From NCBI RefSeq assembly GCF_000702625.1, contig NZ_JNIS01000001.1:1605001-1648000 (forward strand): DNA of 43,000 nucleotides. Direction: 5' to 3'. Made by a program: the position numbers and the translations under genes. Origin of the DNA: Exiguobacterium oxidotolerans JCM 12280 (lineage in GTDB: Bacteria; Bacillota; Bacilli; Exiguobacteriales; Exiguobacteriaceae). Of the stretch, positions 23,562 to 32,363 are shown one piece after another. A model generated the notes under the pieces. It was not told where the DNA came from. It did not search any database and worked only from the letters and a program-made list of their open reading frames with translations. The first letter of the stretch is position 1; each line of letters begins with the position of its first letter.

Positions 23562-25108
23562 GTCAGCGACGAACGATTGCGCAAGGGGCAGCGCTCCTTG
23601 CGATCTCGAGTTACGTCTCAAAGCTGCTAAGCTTTTTTTACCGGATTCCATATCAAAACATGGCAGGGGATTTTGGATTGTACGTCTATCAGACGGTCTA
23701 TCCATTATTCGCGATTGCGGCAGCACTGGGGATTTATGCGCTACCCGTCATCGTCGCAAAGTTGACGTTGCATCACCCGGAAGAAAAACGCGAGGTTCTC
23801 TGGTCGATTTTCTTTGTCCTTGCGAGTCTTTCGTTAGTGTTCGGTCTGCTCGGCTGGATCATCGCACCGGAACTTGCTTTACTGTTCGGAGATCCGAAGC
23901 TCGTCCTTCCGTTACGTGCGGTGACATTGACGTTTTATTTATTGCCGGTCATTGCCGTGTTACGAGGAATGTTTCAAGCAGACCTTGAGATGCGACCGAC
24001 CGCCTTTTCGCAAATTACGGAAAACGCTGTGCGTGTCTGTTTATTGTTACTCGTGACGTATTATGGTGTCTCAATCGGAGCGAATCCTTATCAAATCGGT
24101 GCTGCGGCCCACGTGACGGCGCTCGGTGGGAGCGTTGCTTCGTTGTTGTTGCTCCTTCGCTTCGCGAAAGGACGGATTGGCCGCCCGGTCGTCTCAAAGC
24201 GTCACTTAAAGCGTGTCGGAAAAGTTTTGTTGACGAGTGGGATGGCGGTCAGTATCGCGTCGCTCGCTTTACTATTGATGCAGTTGATTGATGGACTGAC
24301 GTTCGTCAACTTGCTTGGGGATACGATGGAGACGAAAATCGAGAAGGGGATTTTTGATCGTGGTTATCCATTGTTGCAGTTCGCAATTTTATTTGCGACG
24401 TCGATCAGTCTAGCCAGTGTTCCGACGTTGTTGACGGAGTACCGTAAAAAAAATGACGCGGCGACACGGTTGCACCTTGAAACACTACTTCGTTCTGGTC
24501 TGTTGGTCGCGGCAGCTGCGACGGTCGGATTGTTTAGTGTCATGCGGCCACTCAACATCGCGCTCTATCAAGACGACAAAGGGACGGTCGCGCTCAGTTG
24601 GCTTGCTGCGACGGCCTTTACGGCATCGCTCTCGATGATTATCATCTCTTGCCTCCAGTCCGTTGATGCTGAAAAGTATGCTTTTGCAGGCGTCGTGCTC
24701 GGACTAGTTGTCAAGCTGTTACTAAACATCTACTTGTTACCCCGTTATGGTATGATCGGGGCGGGAATGGCGACATTCGGCGGATTCGCGATGATGGCAT
24801 CAGCACAACTCATCTTATTGAATCGGAAATTCGGACGTGTAACAGCAGGACGAACTTTCTACGTCCGATTGATGCAAGCTGTCGTCCCGATGGCATTGTT
24901 TTTGTATGTGGTCGAACGCCTGTTTCAATGGGCAGGTTTTGAGACACGGATTGGAGCGATGTTTGAAGTGGGTCTACTCGTCATCGGTGGTGCATCGATC
25001 TTTTGTATATTTGCACTACGCAGGCGTGTCTTGACAGAGCGGGAGTGGTCTTTATTGCCGTTCGGAGACAAACTTTATCGAATTCATCATCGGAGGAAAA
25101 TCATATGA
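23558..25108 (+). CDS. yabM: YabM-type polysaccharide/lipid flippase (MOP superfamily)
   Basis: A 516-residue integral membrane protein of the MOP (MATE/SpoVB/MurJ-like) exporter superfamily, with about 14 hydrophobic segments by eye. Relatives move lipid-linked polysaccharide or peptidoglycan precursors across the membrane. The N-terminal GAALLAISSYVSKLLSFFYR segment is typical of SpoVB-type members. It is coupled to mfd by a four-base overlap and its stop overlaps the mazG ATG. The B. subtilis gene in this place is yabM. The substrate cannot be told from sequence. Confidence 0.88.
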   Translation: MSQRRTIAQGAALLAISSYVSKLLSFFYRIPYQNMAGDFGLYVYQTVYPLFAIAAALGIYALPVIVAKLTLHHPEEKREVLWSIFFVLASLSLVFGLLGWIIAPELALLFGDPKLVLPLRAVTLTFYLLPVIAVLRGMFQADLEMRPTAFSQITENAVRVCLLLLVTYYGVSIGANPYQIGAAAHVTALGGSVASLLLLLRFAKGRIGRPVVSKRHLKRVGKVLLTSGMAVSIASLALLLMQLIDGLTFVNLLGDTMETKIEKGIFDRGYPLLQFAILFATSISLASVPTLLTEYRKKNDAATRLHLETLLRSGLLVAAAATVGLFSVMRPLNIALYQDDKGTVALSWLAATAFTASLSMIIISCLQSVDAEKYAFAGVVLGLVVKLLLNIYLLPRYGMIGAGMATFGGFAMMASAQLILLNRKFGRVTAGRTFYVRLMQAVVPMALFLYVVERLFQWAGFETRIGAMFEVGLLVIGGASIFCIFALRRRVLTEREWSLLPFGDKLYRIHHRRKII

Positions 25109-26535
25109 CACACCGTATTACAGTCGTCGGCTTAGGTGTTGGCGAACTAGAGCAATTGCCGTTTGGCGTTTATAAGTTATTGAAAGAAACAACACAACCT
25201 GTTTATTTACGGACAGCAGATCATCCCGTCGTTTCAGAACTGGCGACAGAGGGAATGAAATTTACATCGTTTGATTCGATTTATGAGCGACACGATCGTT
25301 TCGAAGCAGTCTACGCAGACATCGTCGAGACGCTACTCGAACAGGCGAAGCAGGAAGCGGTCATCTATGCGGTACCAGGACACCCGCTCGTAGCAGAAAG
25401 TACCGTTCAACAACTACTTGCGCGTGCGACAGACATCGACATCGTCGGTGGACAAAGTTTTCTTGATCCGATGTTCGCAGCGGTCGGGGTGGATCCGATT
25501 GAAGGATTTCAATTGCTTGACGCAACGGCCTTCCGTGTTGATGAAGCGCAAATTCGTCAACACGTACTGATCGGACAAGTGTACGATGCGTTTGTCGCAG
25601 GGGACTTGAAAGTCATGTTGATGGAACGTTATCCGGATGAACACCCGGTGACGCTCGTCACAGCAGCGGGGACGAGTAAGCAACACGTCATGACAGTTCC
25701 GCTTTATGAACTGGACCGTGTGACGATGCTCAGTAATTTGACGACGGTCTATGTGCCGCCTGTGACGGAGGAAAAGGCGCTGAATCGGGATTTCGCGACG
25801 TTAAAAGACATCATCGCCCGTTTACGTGGTGAAGGAGGGTGTCCATGGGATCAAGAACAGACCCATGAATCGCTCAAAAAACATTTAATCGAAGAATCTT
25901 ACGAATTACTGGAAGCAATCGACCTTCAGGACGATAACTTAATGATAGAGGAATTAGGGGATGTCTTACTTCAAGTCATGTTACATGCACAAATCGGTCT
26001 CGATGAAGGGTACTTTGATATCCGGGACGTCATCGGCAGTGTCAGTGACAAGATGATTCGTCGTCATCCACACGTCTTTGCAGAGGCGACGGTTGATTCG
26101 GCGGCAGACGTCGTTGCGAACTGGCAAACGATCAAGTCACAGGAGAAACCGGAGCGGAAATATCTGCTCGACGGTGTCACAAAAGGGGCACCTGCCTTGA
26201 TGCGTGCTGAACAGATTCAGAAAAAAGTCGCAAAAGTCGGCTTTGAGTGGGACACAGTCAGTGGTGCGCTTGAAAAGGTACAAGAAGAAATACGTGAACT
26301 ACAAGAAGCACCGCCAAAAGAACAACTGGCTGAATTCGGAGATCTCTTATTTTCGTTAGTACTTGTCGGAAAATATATGGGGTTATCGGGCGAAGAGGCG
26401 TTGCAGCTGACGAACGATAAATTCATTCGCCGTTTTACGCGGATGGAACAACTCGCAAAGAGACCAGTTGAAGAGTTATCGCTCGACGAACAAGATCAGT
26501 TATGGAATCAAGCGAAGCAGGAGGAACAGTCATGA
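25105..26535 (+). CDS. mazG: YabN: tetrapyrrole-methylase-like domain fused to MazG NTP pyrophosphohydrolase
   Basis: A 476-residue two-domain protein. Residues 1 to about 220 have the fold of SAM-dependent tetrapyrrole methylases (VVGLGVGELEQLP, YAVPGHPLVAEST). From about 240 there are two MazG-type modules: CPWDQEQTHESLKKHLIEES and EELGDVLLQV in the first, and EEIRELQ with EFGDLLFSL in the second. MazG enzymes hydrolyse nucleoside triphosphates to monophosphates, removing abnormal nucleotides. ATG 25105 has CGGAGG ahead and overlaps the yabM stop; the open frame further upstream lies inside yabM. The same fusion is known as B. subtilis YabN. Methylase activity is unproven. Confidence 0.93.
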   Translation: MTHRITVVGLGVGELEQLPFGVYKLLKETTQPVYLRTADHPVVSELATEGMKFTSFDSIYERHDRFEAVYADIVETLLEQAKQEAVIYAVPGHPLVAESTVQQLLARATDIDIVGGQSFLDPMFAAVGVDPIEGFQLLDATAFRVDEAQIRQHVLIGQVYDAFVAGDLKVMLMERYPDEHPVTLVTAAGTSKQHVMTVPLYELDRVTMLSNLTTVYVPPVTEEKALNRDFATLKDIIARLRGEGGCPWDQEQTHESLKKHLIEESYELLEAIDLQDDNLMIEELGDVLLQVMLHAQIGLDEGYFDIRDVIGSVSDKMIRRHPHVFAEATVDSAADVVANWQTIKSQEKPERKYLLDGVTKGAPALMRAEQIQKKVAKVGFEWDTVSGALEKVQEEIRELQEAPPKEQLAEFGDLLFSLVLVGKYMGLSGEEALQLTNDKFIRRFTRMEQLAKRPVEELSLDEQDQLWNQAKQEEQS

Positions 26536-26804
26536 GACTCGATAAATTTTTAAAGGTGTCCCGTTTGATTAAACGACGGACACTCGCAAAAGAAGTAGCA
26601 GACCAAGGTCGGATTACGATTAACGGTCTTGTCGCAAAAGCAAGCAGTACCGTAGCAGTCGGCGACGAGATGACGATTCGGTTCGGGAACAAAATCGTCA
26701 CCGTCCAAATCGATGGCATCAAAGAGCATGCGAAAAAAGAAGAAGCGACGGATATGTACAAAATCATCCGTGAAGAAAAAGTGAATTCTCAAGAATCAAT
26801 GTAA
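26532..26804 (+). CDS. rqcP: S4-domain ribosome quality-control protein RqcP (YabO/Hsp15 family)
   Basis: A 90-residue RNA-binding protein consisting mainly of an S4 domain (MRLDKFLKVSRLIKRRTLAKE). In B. subtilis RqcP (YabO) works with RqcH and tRNA-Ala on obstructed 50S subunits, adding alanine tails to stalled nascent chains. ATG 26532 overlaps the mazG stop by four bases; a longer frame upstream lies in mazG. yabP and yabQ, the spore genes that follow in B. subtilis, are missing, so divIC comes next. Confidence 0.92.
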   Translation: MRLDKFLKVSRLIKRRTLAKEVADQGRITINGLVAKASSTVAVGDEMTIRFGNKIVTVQIDGIKEHAKKEEATDMYKIIREEKVNSQESM

Positions 26805-26869
26805 TTTACCTGAAAAAGGAAGTATACTAAAGAGTGTCAGAGATGACCACTCGGATAAGGAGGGATGAT

Positions 26870-27250
26870 ATGCCGGCACCGTTAGAATCAGGTCGTCAAA
26901 CACCACCAAAGATTAAACCACTCAATGATCGTAAAAAGCAATTAAGCCGAAATGCGATTGAGAACCGATCGCGCTTAAAAAAGCGTTTCTTGATTTGTAT
27001 GTCAATCTTTCTCATCGTCCTTTCTCTCATGGGGTGGTCATACATCGAAAAGAAACAATTGATTGCTGAACAAAATCAATCGTTCCAGGTCGCGCAACAA
27101 GAGCAAACGAAAGCAAAAAAAGAGTCGGCACGTCTGAAAGAAGAAATCGAACGGTTGAATGATAAAGAATACGTTGCGAACTTAGCGAGAAGCGAGTTAC
27201 TGTACTCGAAAAAAGGCGAAACGATTTTCTATTTCTCACCGGAAGATTAA
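26870..27250 (+). CDS. divIC: Cell division protein DivIC (FtsB-like)
   Basis: A 126-residue bitopic septum protein that forms a complex with FtsL and DivIB and links the divisome to peptidoglycan synthesis. A basic cytoplasmic N-terminus is followed by a transmembrane segment (about residues 42-60, ICMSIFLIVLSLMGW) and an extracellular coiled coil with LKEEIERLNDKEYVANLAR. The start ATG 26870 has AAGGAGGG ahead; in-frame ATG 26843 and GTG 26834 upstream have no such site. Length matches B. subtilis DivIC (125). A possible -10 (TATACT, 26823-26828) lies upstream without a good -35 box. Confidence 0.93.
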   Translation: MPAPLESGRQTPPKIKPLNDRKKQLSRNAIENRSRLKKRFLICMSIFLIVLSLMGWSYIEKKQLIAEQNQSFQVAQQEQTKAKKESARLKEEIERLNDKEYVANLARSELLYSKKGETIFYFSPED

Positions 27251-27268
27251 CGGAAGCTTGCCGATTGA

Positions 27269-27297
27269 TTGAAAAAATATGTAATCACTCGTATAAT
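27269..27297 (+). promoter_or_regulatory. Sigma-A type promoter of yabR
   Basis: TTGAAA (27269-27274) and a perfect TATAAT (27292-27297) with a 17-base spacer, 36 bases before the yabR ATG. Confidence 0.7.
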
Positions 27298-27333
27298 AAG
27301 AAATGAATCAACTAAAAAGGAGCAATACAATTT

Positions 27334-27861
27334 ATGTCGATTGAAGTAGGCAGCAAAGTGCAAGGGAAAGTTACAGGCATCACTAATTTCGGAGCGTTCG
27401 TAGAATTACCGACTGGAAAAACCGGTCTCGTTCACATCAGCGAAGTGGCAGATTCTTACGTTAAAGATATCAATGATGTCTTGACGGTTGGACAGGAAAT
27501 CACAGTTAAAGTCTTGAGTGTAGAAAACGATGGAAAAATCGGTCTTTCGATCAAGAAGGCTGTCGATCGTCCAGAAGGCGAACGTCCACGTCCTGCGCGT
27601 CAATTCGACCGTGGCCCACGCCCGGCCGGTCAAGATCGCGGACCACGTCAGTTTGATAATAAAGGCCCACGTGGTGGCGGCAGTGGCGGCGGAAACCGTG
27701 GAGGTTTCAACAAAGGTGGTCGCGGAGCACCTGCTCCACGTAAAGAGCAAACGTTCGATACGTTGATGACGAGTTTCCTCAAAGACAGTGAAGATCGTCT
27801 TGCGACACTCAAACGCCAAACGGATTCAAAACGTGGCGGACGCGGTGCTAAACGTCAATAA
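27334..27861 (+). CDS. yabR: S1-domain RNA-binding protein YabR with Gly/Arg-rich insertion
   Basis: A 175-residue protein. Residues 1-72 form an S1 RNA-binding domain (VGSKVQGKVTGITNFGAFVEL, GLVHISEVAD, DGKIGLSIKK). A low-complexity stretch rich in Gly, Arg, Pro and Asp follows (about 78-130, with DRGPR, RGGGSGGG and NRGGFNKGGRG). The C-terminal end returns to the conserved family tail (FLKDSEDRLATLKRQTDS, then KRGGRGAKR). As I recall, B. subtilis YabR has 128 residues and only a short linker, so about 45 residues are extra here. RG-rich segments often bind RNA. It has its own promoter and terminator. The exact function of YabR is not established. Confidence 0.92.
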   Translation: MSIEVGSKVQGKVTGITNFGAFVELPTGKTGLVHISEVADSYVKDINDVLTVGQEITVKVLSVENDGKIGLSIKKAVDRPEGERPRPARQFDRGPRPAGQDRGPRQFDNKGPRGGGSGGGNRGGFNKGGRGAPAPRKEQTFDTLMTSFLKDSEDRLATLKRQTDSKRGGRGAKRQ

Positions 27862-27887
27862 CTTGCTGACCTGTTCTTTATAAGAAT

Positions 27888-27928
27888 AGAGATGGAATGA
27901 CGCTGTTCATTCCATCTTTTATTTTTTT
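27888..27928 (+). terminator. Intrinsic terminator after yabR
   Basis: Perfect stem AGATGGAATGA / TCATTCCATCT with a six-base loop and a long T-rich tail. Confidence 0.9.
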
Positions 27929-27950
27929 GAAATTATTTTTATAAAAAGCG

Positions 27951-27979
27951 TTGACTTTCATTTGACTCCACCGTATTAT
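27951..27979 (+). promoter_or_regulatory. Promoter of the tRNA-Met/tRNA-Glu unit
   Basis: TTGACT (27951-27956) and TATTAT (27974-27979) with a 17-base spacer, about 35 bases before the first tRNA. Confidence 0.8.
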
Positions 27980-28014
27980 AGAAAATGTGCTTAAGACGCA
28001 CGAGTTAAAAATAT

Positions 28015-28091
28015 GGCGGTGTAGCTCAGCTGGCTAGAGCGTACGGTTCATACCCGTGAGGTCGTGGGTTCGACTCCCTCCGCCGCTACCA
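28015..28091 (+). tRNA. tRNA-Met (CAU), elongator type
   Basis: A 77-base gene with the CCA end encoded. The anticodon stem TACGG / CCGTG encloses TTCATAC with anticodon CAT. D-arm GCTC / GAGC and acceptor stem GGCGGTG / CGCCGCT pair; the latter ends in a G1-U72 wobble, and there is no initiator-type pattern of three G-C pairs in the anticodon stem. The T stem GTGGG / CCCTC carries a U50-U64 mismatch. Its place after yabR matches trnSL-Met1 of B. subtilis. Confidence 0.93.
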
Positions 28092-28101
28092 TATTTTTTT
28101 T

Positions 28102-28173
28102 GGCCCGTTGGTCAAGCGGTTAAGACACCGCCCTTTCACGGCGGTAACACGGGTTCGATTCCCGTACGGGTCA
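28102..28173 (+). tRNA. tRNA-Glu (UUC)
   Basis: A 72-base gene. The anticodon stem CCGCC / GGCGG encloses CTTTCAC with anticodon TTC. Acceptor arms GGCCCGT / ACGGGTC pair, followed by discriminator A. The CCA end is not encoded, so it must be added after transcription. The T stem ACGGG / CCCGT is perfect. Ten bases separate it from tRNA-Met; the two are likely one transcript. Confidence 0.95.
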
Positions 28174-28178
28174 TTCTT

Positions 28179-28215
28179 TAAAAGCTATCTCTATTATATA
28201 GAGGTGGCTTTTTTT
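28179..28215 (+). terminator. Intrinsic terminator after the tRNA genes
   Basis: Stem AAAGCTATCTCTA / TAGAGGTGGCTTT with two G-U pairs and a short loop, followed by a T-run. Confidence 0.88.
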
Positions 28216-28250
28216 AGTATAGTAGATTCGAAAAAGGGGATGCGTACATC

Positions 28251-29495
28251 ATGGAAACGATTGCTCCTGTTCCGAATGAACCGCTCATCGTCGGCGTATC
28301 CGGAGGCTGCGACTCGATGGTACTCGCGCATCTGTTGCACGAGGCGAAGTTTGATCTTTTAATTGCCCATGTCCACCATGGGCTTCGTGCAGCATCGGAT
28401 GAAGAAGCCGCGTTTGTCGAAAACTGGGCCTTTGAACGTAATCTCCCGTTCCGGACGATCCGTTTAGAATGGGATGGACAACGGGTGAATCAAGCCCGTT
28501 GTCGCGAGAAACGGTATCAGTTTTTTGAAAATTTAATGGAAGAGACGAATCGGAGTCACTTAGTTTTAGCACATCATCGTGACGATCAACTGGAGACGTT
28601 ATTGATTCAGTTGTTGCGAGGTGAAGCGACGATTGACGGGATTCCGATTCACCGCCCGTTCGGTCCCGGTCAGTTGCATCGTCCGCTGGTGAACTGGACG
28701 AAACAGGAACTGACGGCTTATGCGACGCGTCAACAAATCGAGTGGCGTGAGGATGCGACAAATGCGGAAACGAAATACTTAAGAAATCAAATCCGGCACG
28801 ATATTTTACCAAGGCTCGCTCAAGTGCGCCCGGGGTTTGAAGAAGCGACGGTCCGTGCCGCACGGCTTCGTCAAACGATACAGGAGGAGCACTTAGCGTA
28901 CGTCGAAGCGTTAGTAGCGCGACATATGACGGATGATGGGATAGTAATCGATGAGATCAACCAGCTACCGACAGATTTGAGACGACTCGTTTTACAAGTG
29001 CTCTTACCGGATGTCCGATTAACCTCAGAGGATTTCGATCGCTTTTTAGCATGGCTCCGAGTAGATATGCCCTCGAGCGAAGTGTATTATGGAAACTGGA
29101 GGATTCGCCGCGCGTACGGATACTTGACCTGTATCGAGAAAGATACGACAGATTCTGCACTTGAATCGTTTCAAGTAGGGGCTGATTTGGGAACATACCG
29201 TTATGGTGAACGAGATGTGACGTTTTCATACGGGGAAGCAGGGATTCCGTTAGCGGAAGTTACTTTCCCGCTGACGGTACGAAGTCAGTTGCCAGGGGAC
29301 CGGATACAGCTAGAAATCGGAACGAAAAAAGTGAGTCGGATTTTAATTGATGCGAAAGTACCACGTTATCTTCGGGCAGAAGTTCCGGTCGTCGTCGACG
29401 CCACGGGTCAAGTTTTAGCGGTCGTCGGACATCGAATTGCAAAATTCGGGTCATTTGAACTCCTCGCACGGTCTTATTTAATGATAGAATGGTAA
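28251..29495 (+). CDS. tilS: tRNA(Ile) lysidine synthase
   Basis: A 414-residue enzyme that turns C34 of the CAU-anticodon tRNA-Ile into lysidine so that it reads AUA. The N-terminal PP-loop ATPase motif is SGGCDS (residues 17-22); AHHRDDQLET and LRNQIRHDILP are diagnostic of TilS. A C-terminal substrate-binding domain follows. It is about 60 residues shorter than B. subtilis TilS as I recall it (472), without losing a key motif. A moderate ribosome-binding site (AAGGGG) stands about 11 bases before ATG 28251. spoIIE, yabS and yabT, which lie between the tRNAs and tilS in B. subtilis, are absent. hpt follows after 33 bases. Confidence 0.95.
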   Translation: METIAPVPNEPLIVGVSGGCDSMVLAHLLHEAKFDLLIAHVHHGLRAASDEEAAFVENWAFERNLPFRTIRLEWDGQRVNQARCREKRYQFFENLMEETNRSHLVLAHHRDDQLETLLIQLLRGEATIDGIPIHRPFGPGQLHRPLVNWTKQELTAYATRQQIEWREDATNAETKYLRNQIRHDILPRLAQVRPGFEEATVRAARLRQTIQEEHLAYVEALVARHMTDDGIVIDEINQLPTDLRRLVLQVLLPDVRLTSEDFDRFLAWLRVDMPSSEVYYGNWRIRRAYGYLTCIEKDTTDSALESFQVGADLGTYRYGERDVTFSYGEAGIPLAEVTFPLTVRSQLPGDRIQLEIGTKKVSRILIDAKVPRYLRAEVPVVVDATGQVLAVVGHRIAKFGSFELLARSYLMIEW

Positions 29496-29528
29496 TGTAG
29501 TGTTTAAAATGGAGGAGGAATACCTAGC

Positions 29529-30074
29529 ATGACCTTAATGAATGATATGGAGAAAGTACTGATTTCGGAAGAAGAGATCCAACATAAAGTCGGTGAACTC
29601 GCGGGTGAACTGACAGCAGATTATGGTGATCGTTTTCCACTGCTCGTCTGTGTCTTAAAAGGCGCAATGCCATTCATGTCTGATCTCGTCAAAAAGATGG
29701 ACATGCACCTTGAGATGGATTTCATGGATGTTTCGACATACCACGGTGGAACGACATCGACCGGCGAAGTTAAAATCGAAAAGGATTTGAACACATCTGT
29801 AGAAGGACGTGACATCCTGATTGTCGAAGATATCATTGACAGTGGATTGACGCTTGGATACTTGGTTGATCTCTTCAAGTACCGTAAAGCAAAATCTGTC
29901 AAAATCGTGACATTGCTCGATAAGCCGTCAGGTCGCAAAAATGATCTTCACGCGGATTATAGTGGATTTGTGATTCCACACGAGTTCGTCGTCGGTTACG
30001 GTCTCGACTATGAAGAGAAATATCGTAACCTTCCATATGTTGGTGTGTTGAAACCGGCAGTCTACGGTGGCTAA
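29529..30074 (+). CDS. hpt: Hypoxanthine phosphoribosyltransferase
   Basis: A 181-residue purine salvage enzyme that converts hypoxanthine or guanine with PRPP to IMP or GMP. The PRPP loop [14 protein letters not shown] lies at about residues 96-109, and the VLKGAMPFM segment and [20 protein letters not shown] near the C-terminus are typical. GGAGGAGG precedes ATG 29529. It sits between tilS and ftsH as in many Firmicutes, where HprT and TilS have been reported to influence ftsH expression (in B. subtilis). Confidence 0.97.
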   Translation: MTLMNDMEKVLISEEEIQHKVGELAGELTADYGDRFPLLVCVLKGAMPFMSDLVKKMDMHLEMDFMDVSTYHGGTTSTGEVKIEKDLNTSVEGRDILIVEDIIDSGLTLGYLVDLFKYRKAKSVKIVTLLDKPSGRKNDLHADYSGFVIPHEFVVGYGLDYEEKYRNLPYVGVLKPAVYGG

Positions 30075-30098
30075 TTATTTTTAATCTTGACTGTCACA

Positions 30099-30107
30099 TG
30101 ATAAGAT
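30099..30107 (+). promoter_or_regulatory. Possible extended -10 promoter of ftsH
   Basis: TGATAAGAT is an extended -10 type sequence, with a weak TTTTTA -35 (30078-30083) 18 bases upstream of the hexamer. It is followed by a 14-base palindrome. Confidence 0.35.
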
Positions 30108-30118
30108 GAAACCAATTA

Positions 30119-30132
30119 CAAAGCGCGCTTTG
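30119..30132. repeat. 14-base perfect palindrome in the ftsH leader
   Basis: CAAAGCGCGCTTTG is a perfect palindrome, GC-rich in the centre, 62 bases before the ftsH ATG. It stands a few bases downstream of the likely transcription start. It could be an operator or a small RNA hairpin; it has no T-run and is not a terminator. Confidence 0.45.
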
Positions 30133-30194
30133 CCGCGTCAGGATTCGTATCAGTTGATGAAGGTATGTCAGTTGGTGCGGAGAGGAGGCATAAG

Positions 30195-32201
30195 ATGAAC
30201 CGAGCAGTGAAGAATACCCTCGTGTTTGGGGTCATTTTTCTAGCTTTGATCTTGTTTCTGCAATACTTGCAGAGTCCAGTGAACAAAAGCAAAGAAATCA
30301 ATTACACACAGTTTGTCGAGTCGGTTGAAAAAGGTGAAATTAAGACGGCTACCTTCCAGTACGAAGGACAGACGTATAATGTGACTGGTGATTTACGTGA
30401 AAAGGATTCGACGTATGAAACGGTTGTTCCAGCTGTTGATACGGAGTTAACGGATCTTTATACACAATTGCGCAGTCAAGGTGTCAATATGGACTTTAAA
30501 GCAGCAGAGACGAATGGCGGTTGGATCGCGTTACTGACGACGATCGTCCCGTTCATCATCATATTCATTCTCTTCTTCTTCTTAATTAATCAAGCACAAG
30601 GTGGCGGCGGCGGTGGCCGTGTGATGAACTTCGGTAAATCAAAAGCGCGCCTCTATGATACGGAGAAAAAGAAAATTACGTTTGAGGATGTCGCTGGTGC
30701 AGACGAAGAGAAACAAGAACTCGTCGAAGTTGTCGAATTCTTGAAAGACCCACGTAAATTTGCACGTCTCGGTGCACGTATCCCTAAAGGGGTCCTTCTT
30801 GTCGGTCCTCCAGGTACAGGTAAAACGTTACTTGCACGTGCAGCAGCAGGTGAGGCTGGCGTTCCATTCTTCTCGATTTCAGGTTCTGACTTCGTTGAGA
30901 TGTTCGTTGGTGTCGGGGCGTCACGTGTACGTGATCTCTTCGAAAATGCCAAGAAAAATGCACCGTGTATCATCTTCATCGATGAAATCGATGCAGTCGG
31001 TCGTCAACGTGGCGCAGGTCTCGGTGGCGGACATGATGAGCGTGAACAAACATTGAACCAACTTCTCGTTGAGATGGACGGATTCAGTGAAAATGAAGGC
31101 ATCATCATGATCGCAGCAACGAACCGTGCCGATATCTTGGACCCAGCCTTGCTTCGTCCAGGTCGTTTTGACCGTCAAATTACGGTTGAACGTCCAGATG
31201 TCGTCGGTCGTGAAGCAGTTCTTAAAGTACATGCACGCAATAAACCGCTCGACTCAACAGTCGATTTAAAAGCAATCGCACAACGGACACCAGGATTCTC
31301 AGGTGCCGACCTTGAAAACCTGTTGAACGAAGCAGCACTCGTTGCAGCACGTACCGACCGCGATAAGATTTCGATCGTCGATCTTGAAGAAGCGATTGAC
31401 CGTGTCATCGCTGGACCAGCGAAGAAGAGCCGGATCATTTCGCCGAAAGAGAAAAAAATCGTCGCGTGGCACGAAGCAGGTCACACGATCATCGGGGTCA
31501 CACTTGATGATGCGGATGAAGTGCATAAAGTAACAATCGTTCCTCGTGGGAATGCCGGCGGTTACGTCGTCATGCTTCCGAAAGAAGATCGTTACTTCAT
31601 GACAAAACCAGAACTTGAAGATAAGATCACTGGATTACTTGGTGGTCGTGTCGCGGAAGATATCGTCTTTGGTGAAGTATCGACCGGAGCAAGCAATGAC
31701 TTCCAACGTGCGACAGGACTTGCGCGTAAGATGGTCATGGAGTTCGGGATGAGTGAAAAACTCGGACCGCTTCAGTTCGGTTCAGGTCAAGGTGGAAATG
31801 TCTTCTTAGGACGTGACTTCCAAAATGAACAAAACTACTCGGACGCAATTGCGCATGAGATTGATACGGAAATCCAAGCGATCATCAACCGCTGTTACCA
31901 AAAAGCGAAAACGATCTTGACGGAGAAACGCAATCAGCTTGATTTGATTGCGACGACGTTACTTGAAGTTGAAACGCTGGATCAAAAACAAATTCACCAC
32001 CTCATCGAGACAGGTGAATACAAGAAGAACGAGCCAGAAGTGGTAGCTGAACAAACGGAAGACGAGAAGAAACCGGAATCGACGACTCCTGTCATCGATG
32101 AACCGACAGAATCTCCGACACAACGTGGTTCAGTCATCGACGAAGGTCAAAATGTGGACGTAGAAAAGCCTGATCAACCACGCCGTGATGATCAAATTTA
32201 A
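30195..32201 (+). CDS. ftsH: ATP-dependent zinc metalloprotease FtsH
   Basis: A 668-residue hexameric membrane protease that degrades misfolded membrane proteins and regulators. Two transmembrane segments (about 7-24 and 110-133) flank an outside domain. The AAA+ module has Walker A GPPGTGKT (204-211), Walker [10 protein letters not shown] and the second region of homology; the protease site is HEAGH (426-430), with a further Asp ligand in the ASNDFQRAT segment. The C-terminal tail (last 60 residues) is acidic and rich in Pro, Thr and Glu, and looks disordered. ATG 30195 follows AGAGGAGG. A strong terminator follows. Confidence 0.98.
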   Translation: MNRAVKNTLVFGVIFLALILFLQYLQSPVNKSKEINYTQFVESVEKGEIKTATFQYEGQTYNVTGDLREKDSTYETVVPAVDTELTDLYTQLRSQGVNMDFKAAETNGGWIALLTTIVPFIIIFILFFFLINQAQGGGGGGRVMNFGKSKARLYDTEKKKITFEDVAGADEEKQELVEVVEFLKDPRKFARLGARIPKGVLLVGPPGTGKTLLARAAAGEAGVPFFSISGSDFVEMFVGVGASRVRDLFENAKKNAPCIIFIDEIDAVGRQRGAGLGGGHDEREQTLNQLLVEMDGFSENEGIIMIAATNRADILDPALLRPGRFDRQITVERPDVVGREAVLKVHARNKPLDSTVDLKAIAQRTPGFSGADLENLLNEAALVAARTDRDKISIVDLEEAIDRVIAGPAKKSRIISPKEKKIVAWHEAGHTIIGVTLDDADEVHKVTIVPRGNAGGYVVMLPKEDRYFMTKPELEDKITGLLGGRVAEDIVFGEVSTGASNDFQRATGLARKMVMEFGMSEKLGPLQFGSGQGGNVFLGRDFQNEQNYSDAIAHEIDTEIQAIINRCYQKAKTILTEKRNQLDLIATTLLEVETLDQKQIHHLIETGEYKKNEPEVVAEQTEDEKKPESTTPVIDEPTESPTQRGSVIDEGQNVDVEKPDQPRRDDQI

Positions 32202-32215
32202 TCGCTGACACAACA

Positions 32216-32259
32216 AGACAGGATCAGTACCCAAAAACGTGGGTGCTGGTCCTGTTTTT
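32216..32259 (+). terminator. Intrinsic terminator after ftsH
   Basis: A long stem ACAGGATCAGTACCCA / TGGGTGCTGGTCCTGT with two G-U pairs, loop AAAACG, followed by a T-run. Confidence 0.9.
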
Positions 32260-32306
32260 ATATGCCGTAATGCTTGCGCACTTCGGTAGGTGAAGCCTAG
32301 CCAACG

Positions 32307-32315
32307 TGGTATAAT
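32307..32315 (+). promoter_or_regulatory. Possible extended -10 promoter of coaX
   Basis: TGGTATAAT is a perfect extended -10 element 48 bases before the coaX ATG, just after the ftsH terminator. There is no clear -35 box. Confidence 0.5.
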
Positions 32316-32363
32316 CACAACGTATATTGCAGGTATCGTATAGAAAAGTGGGGAATCAGTCAA

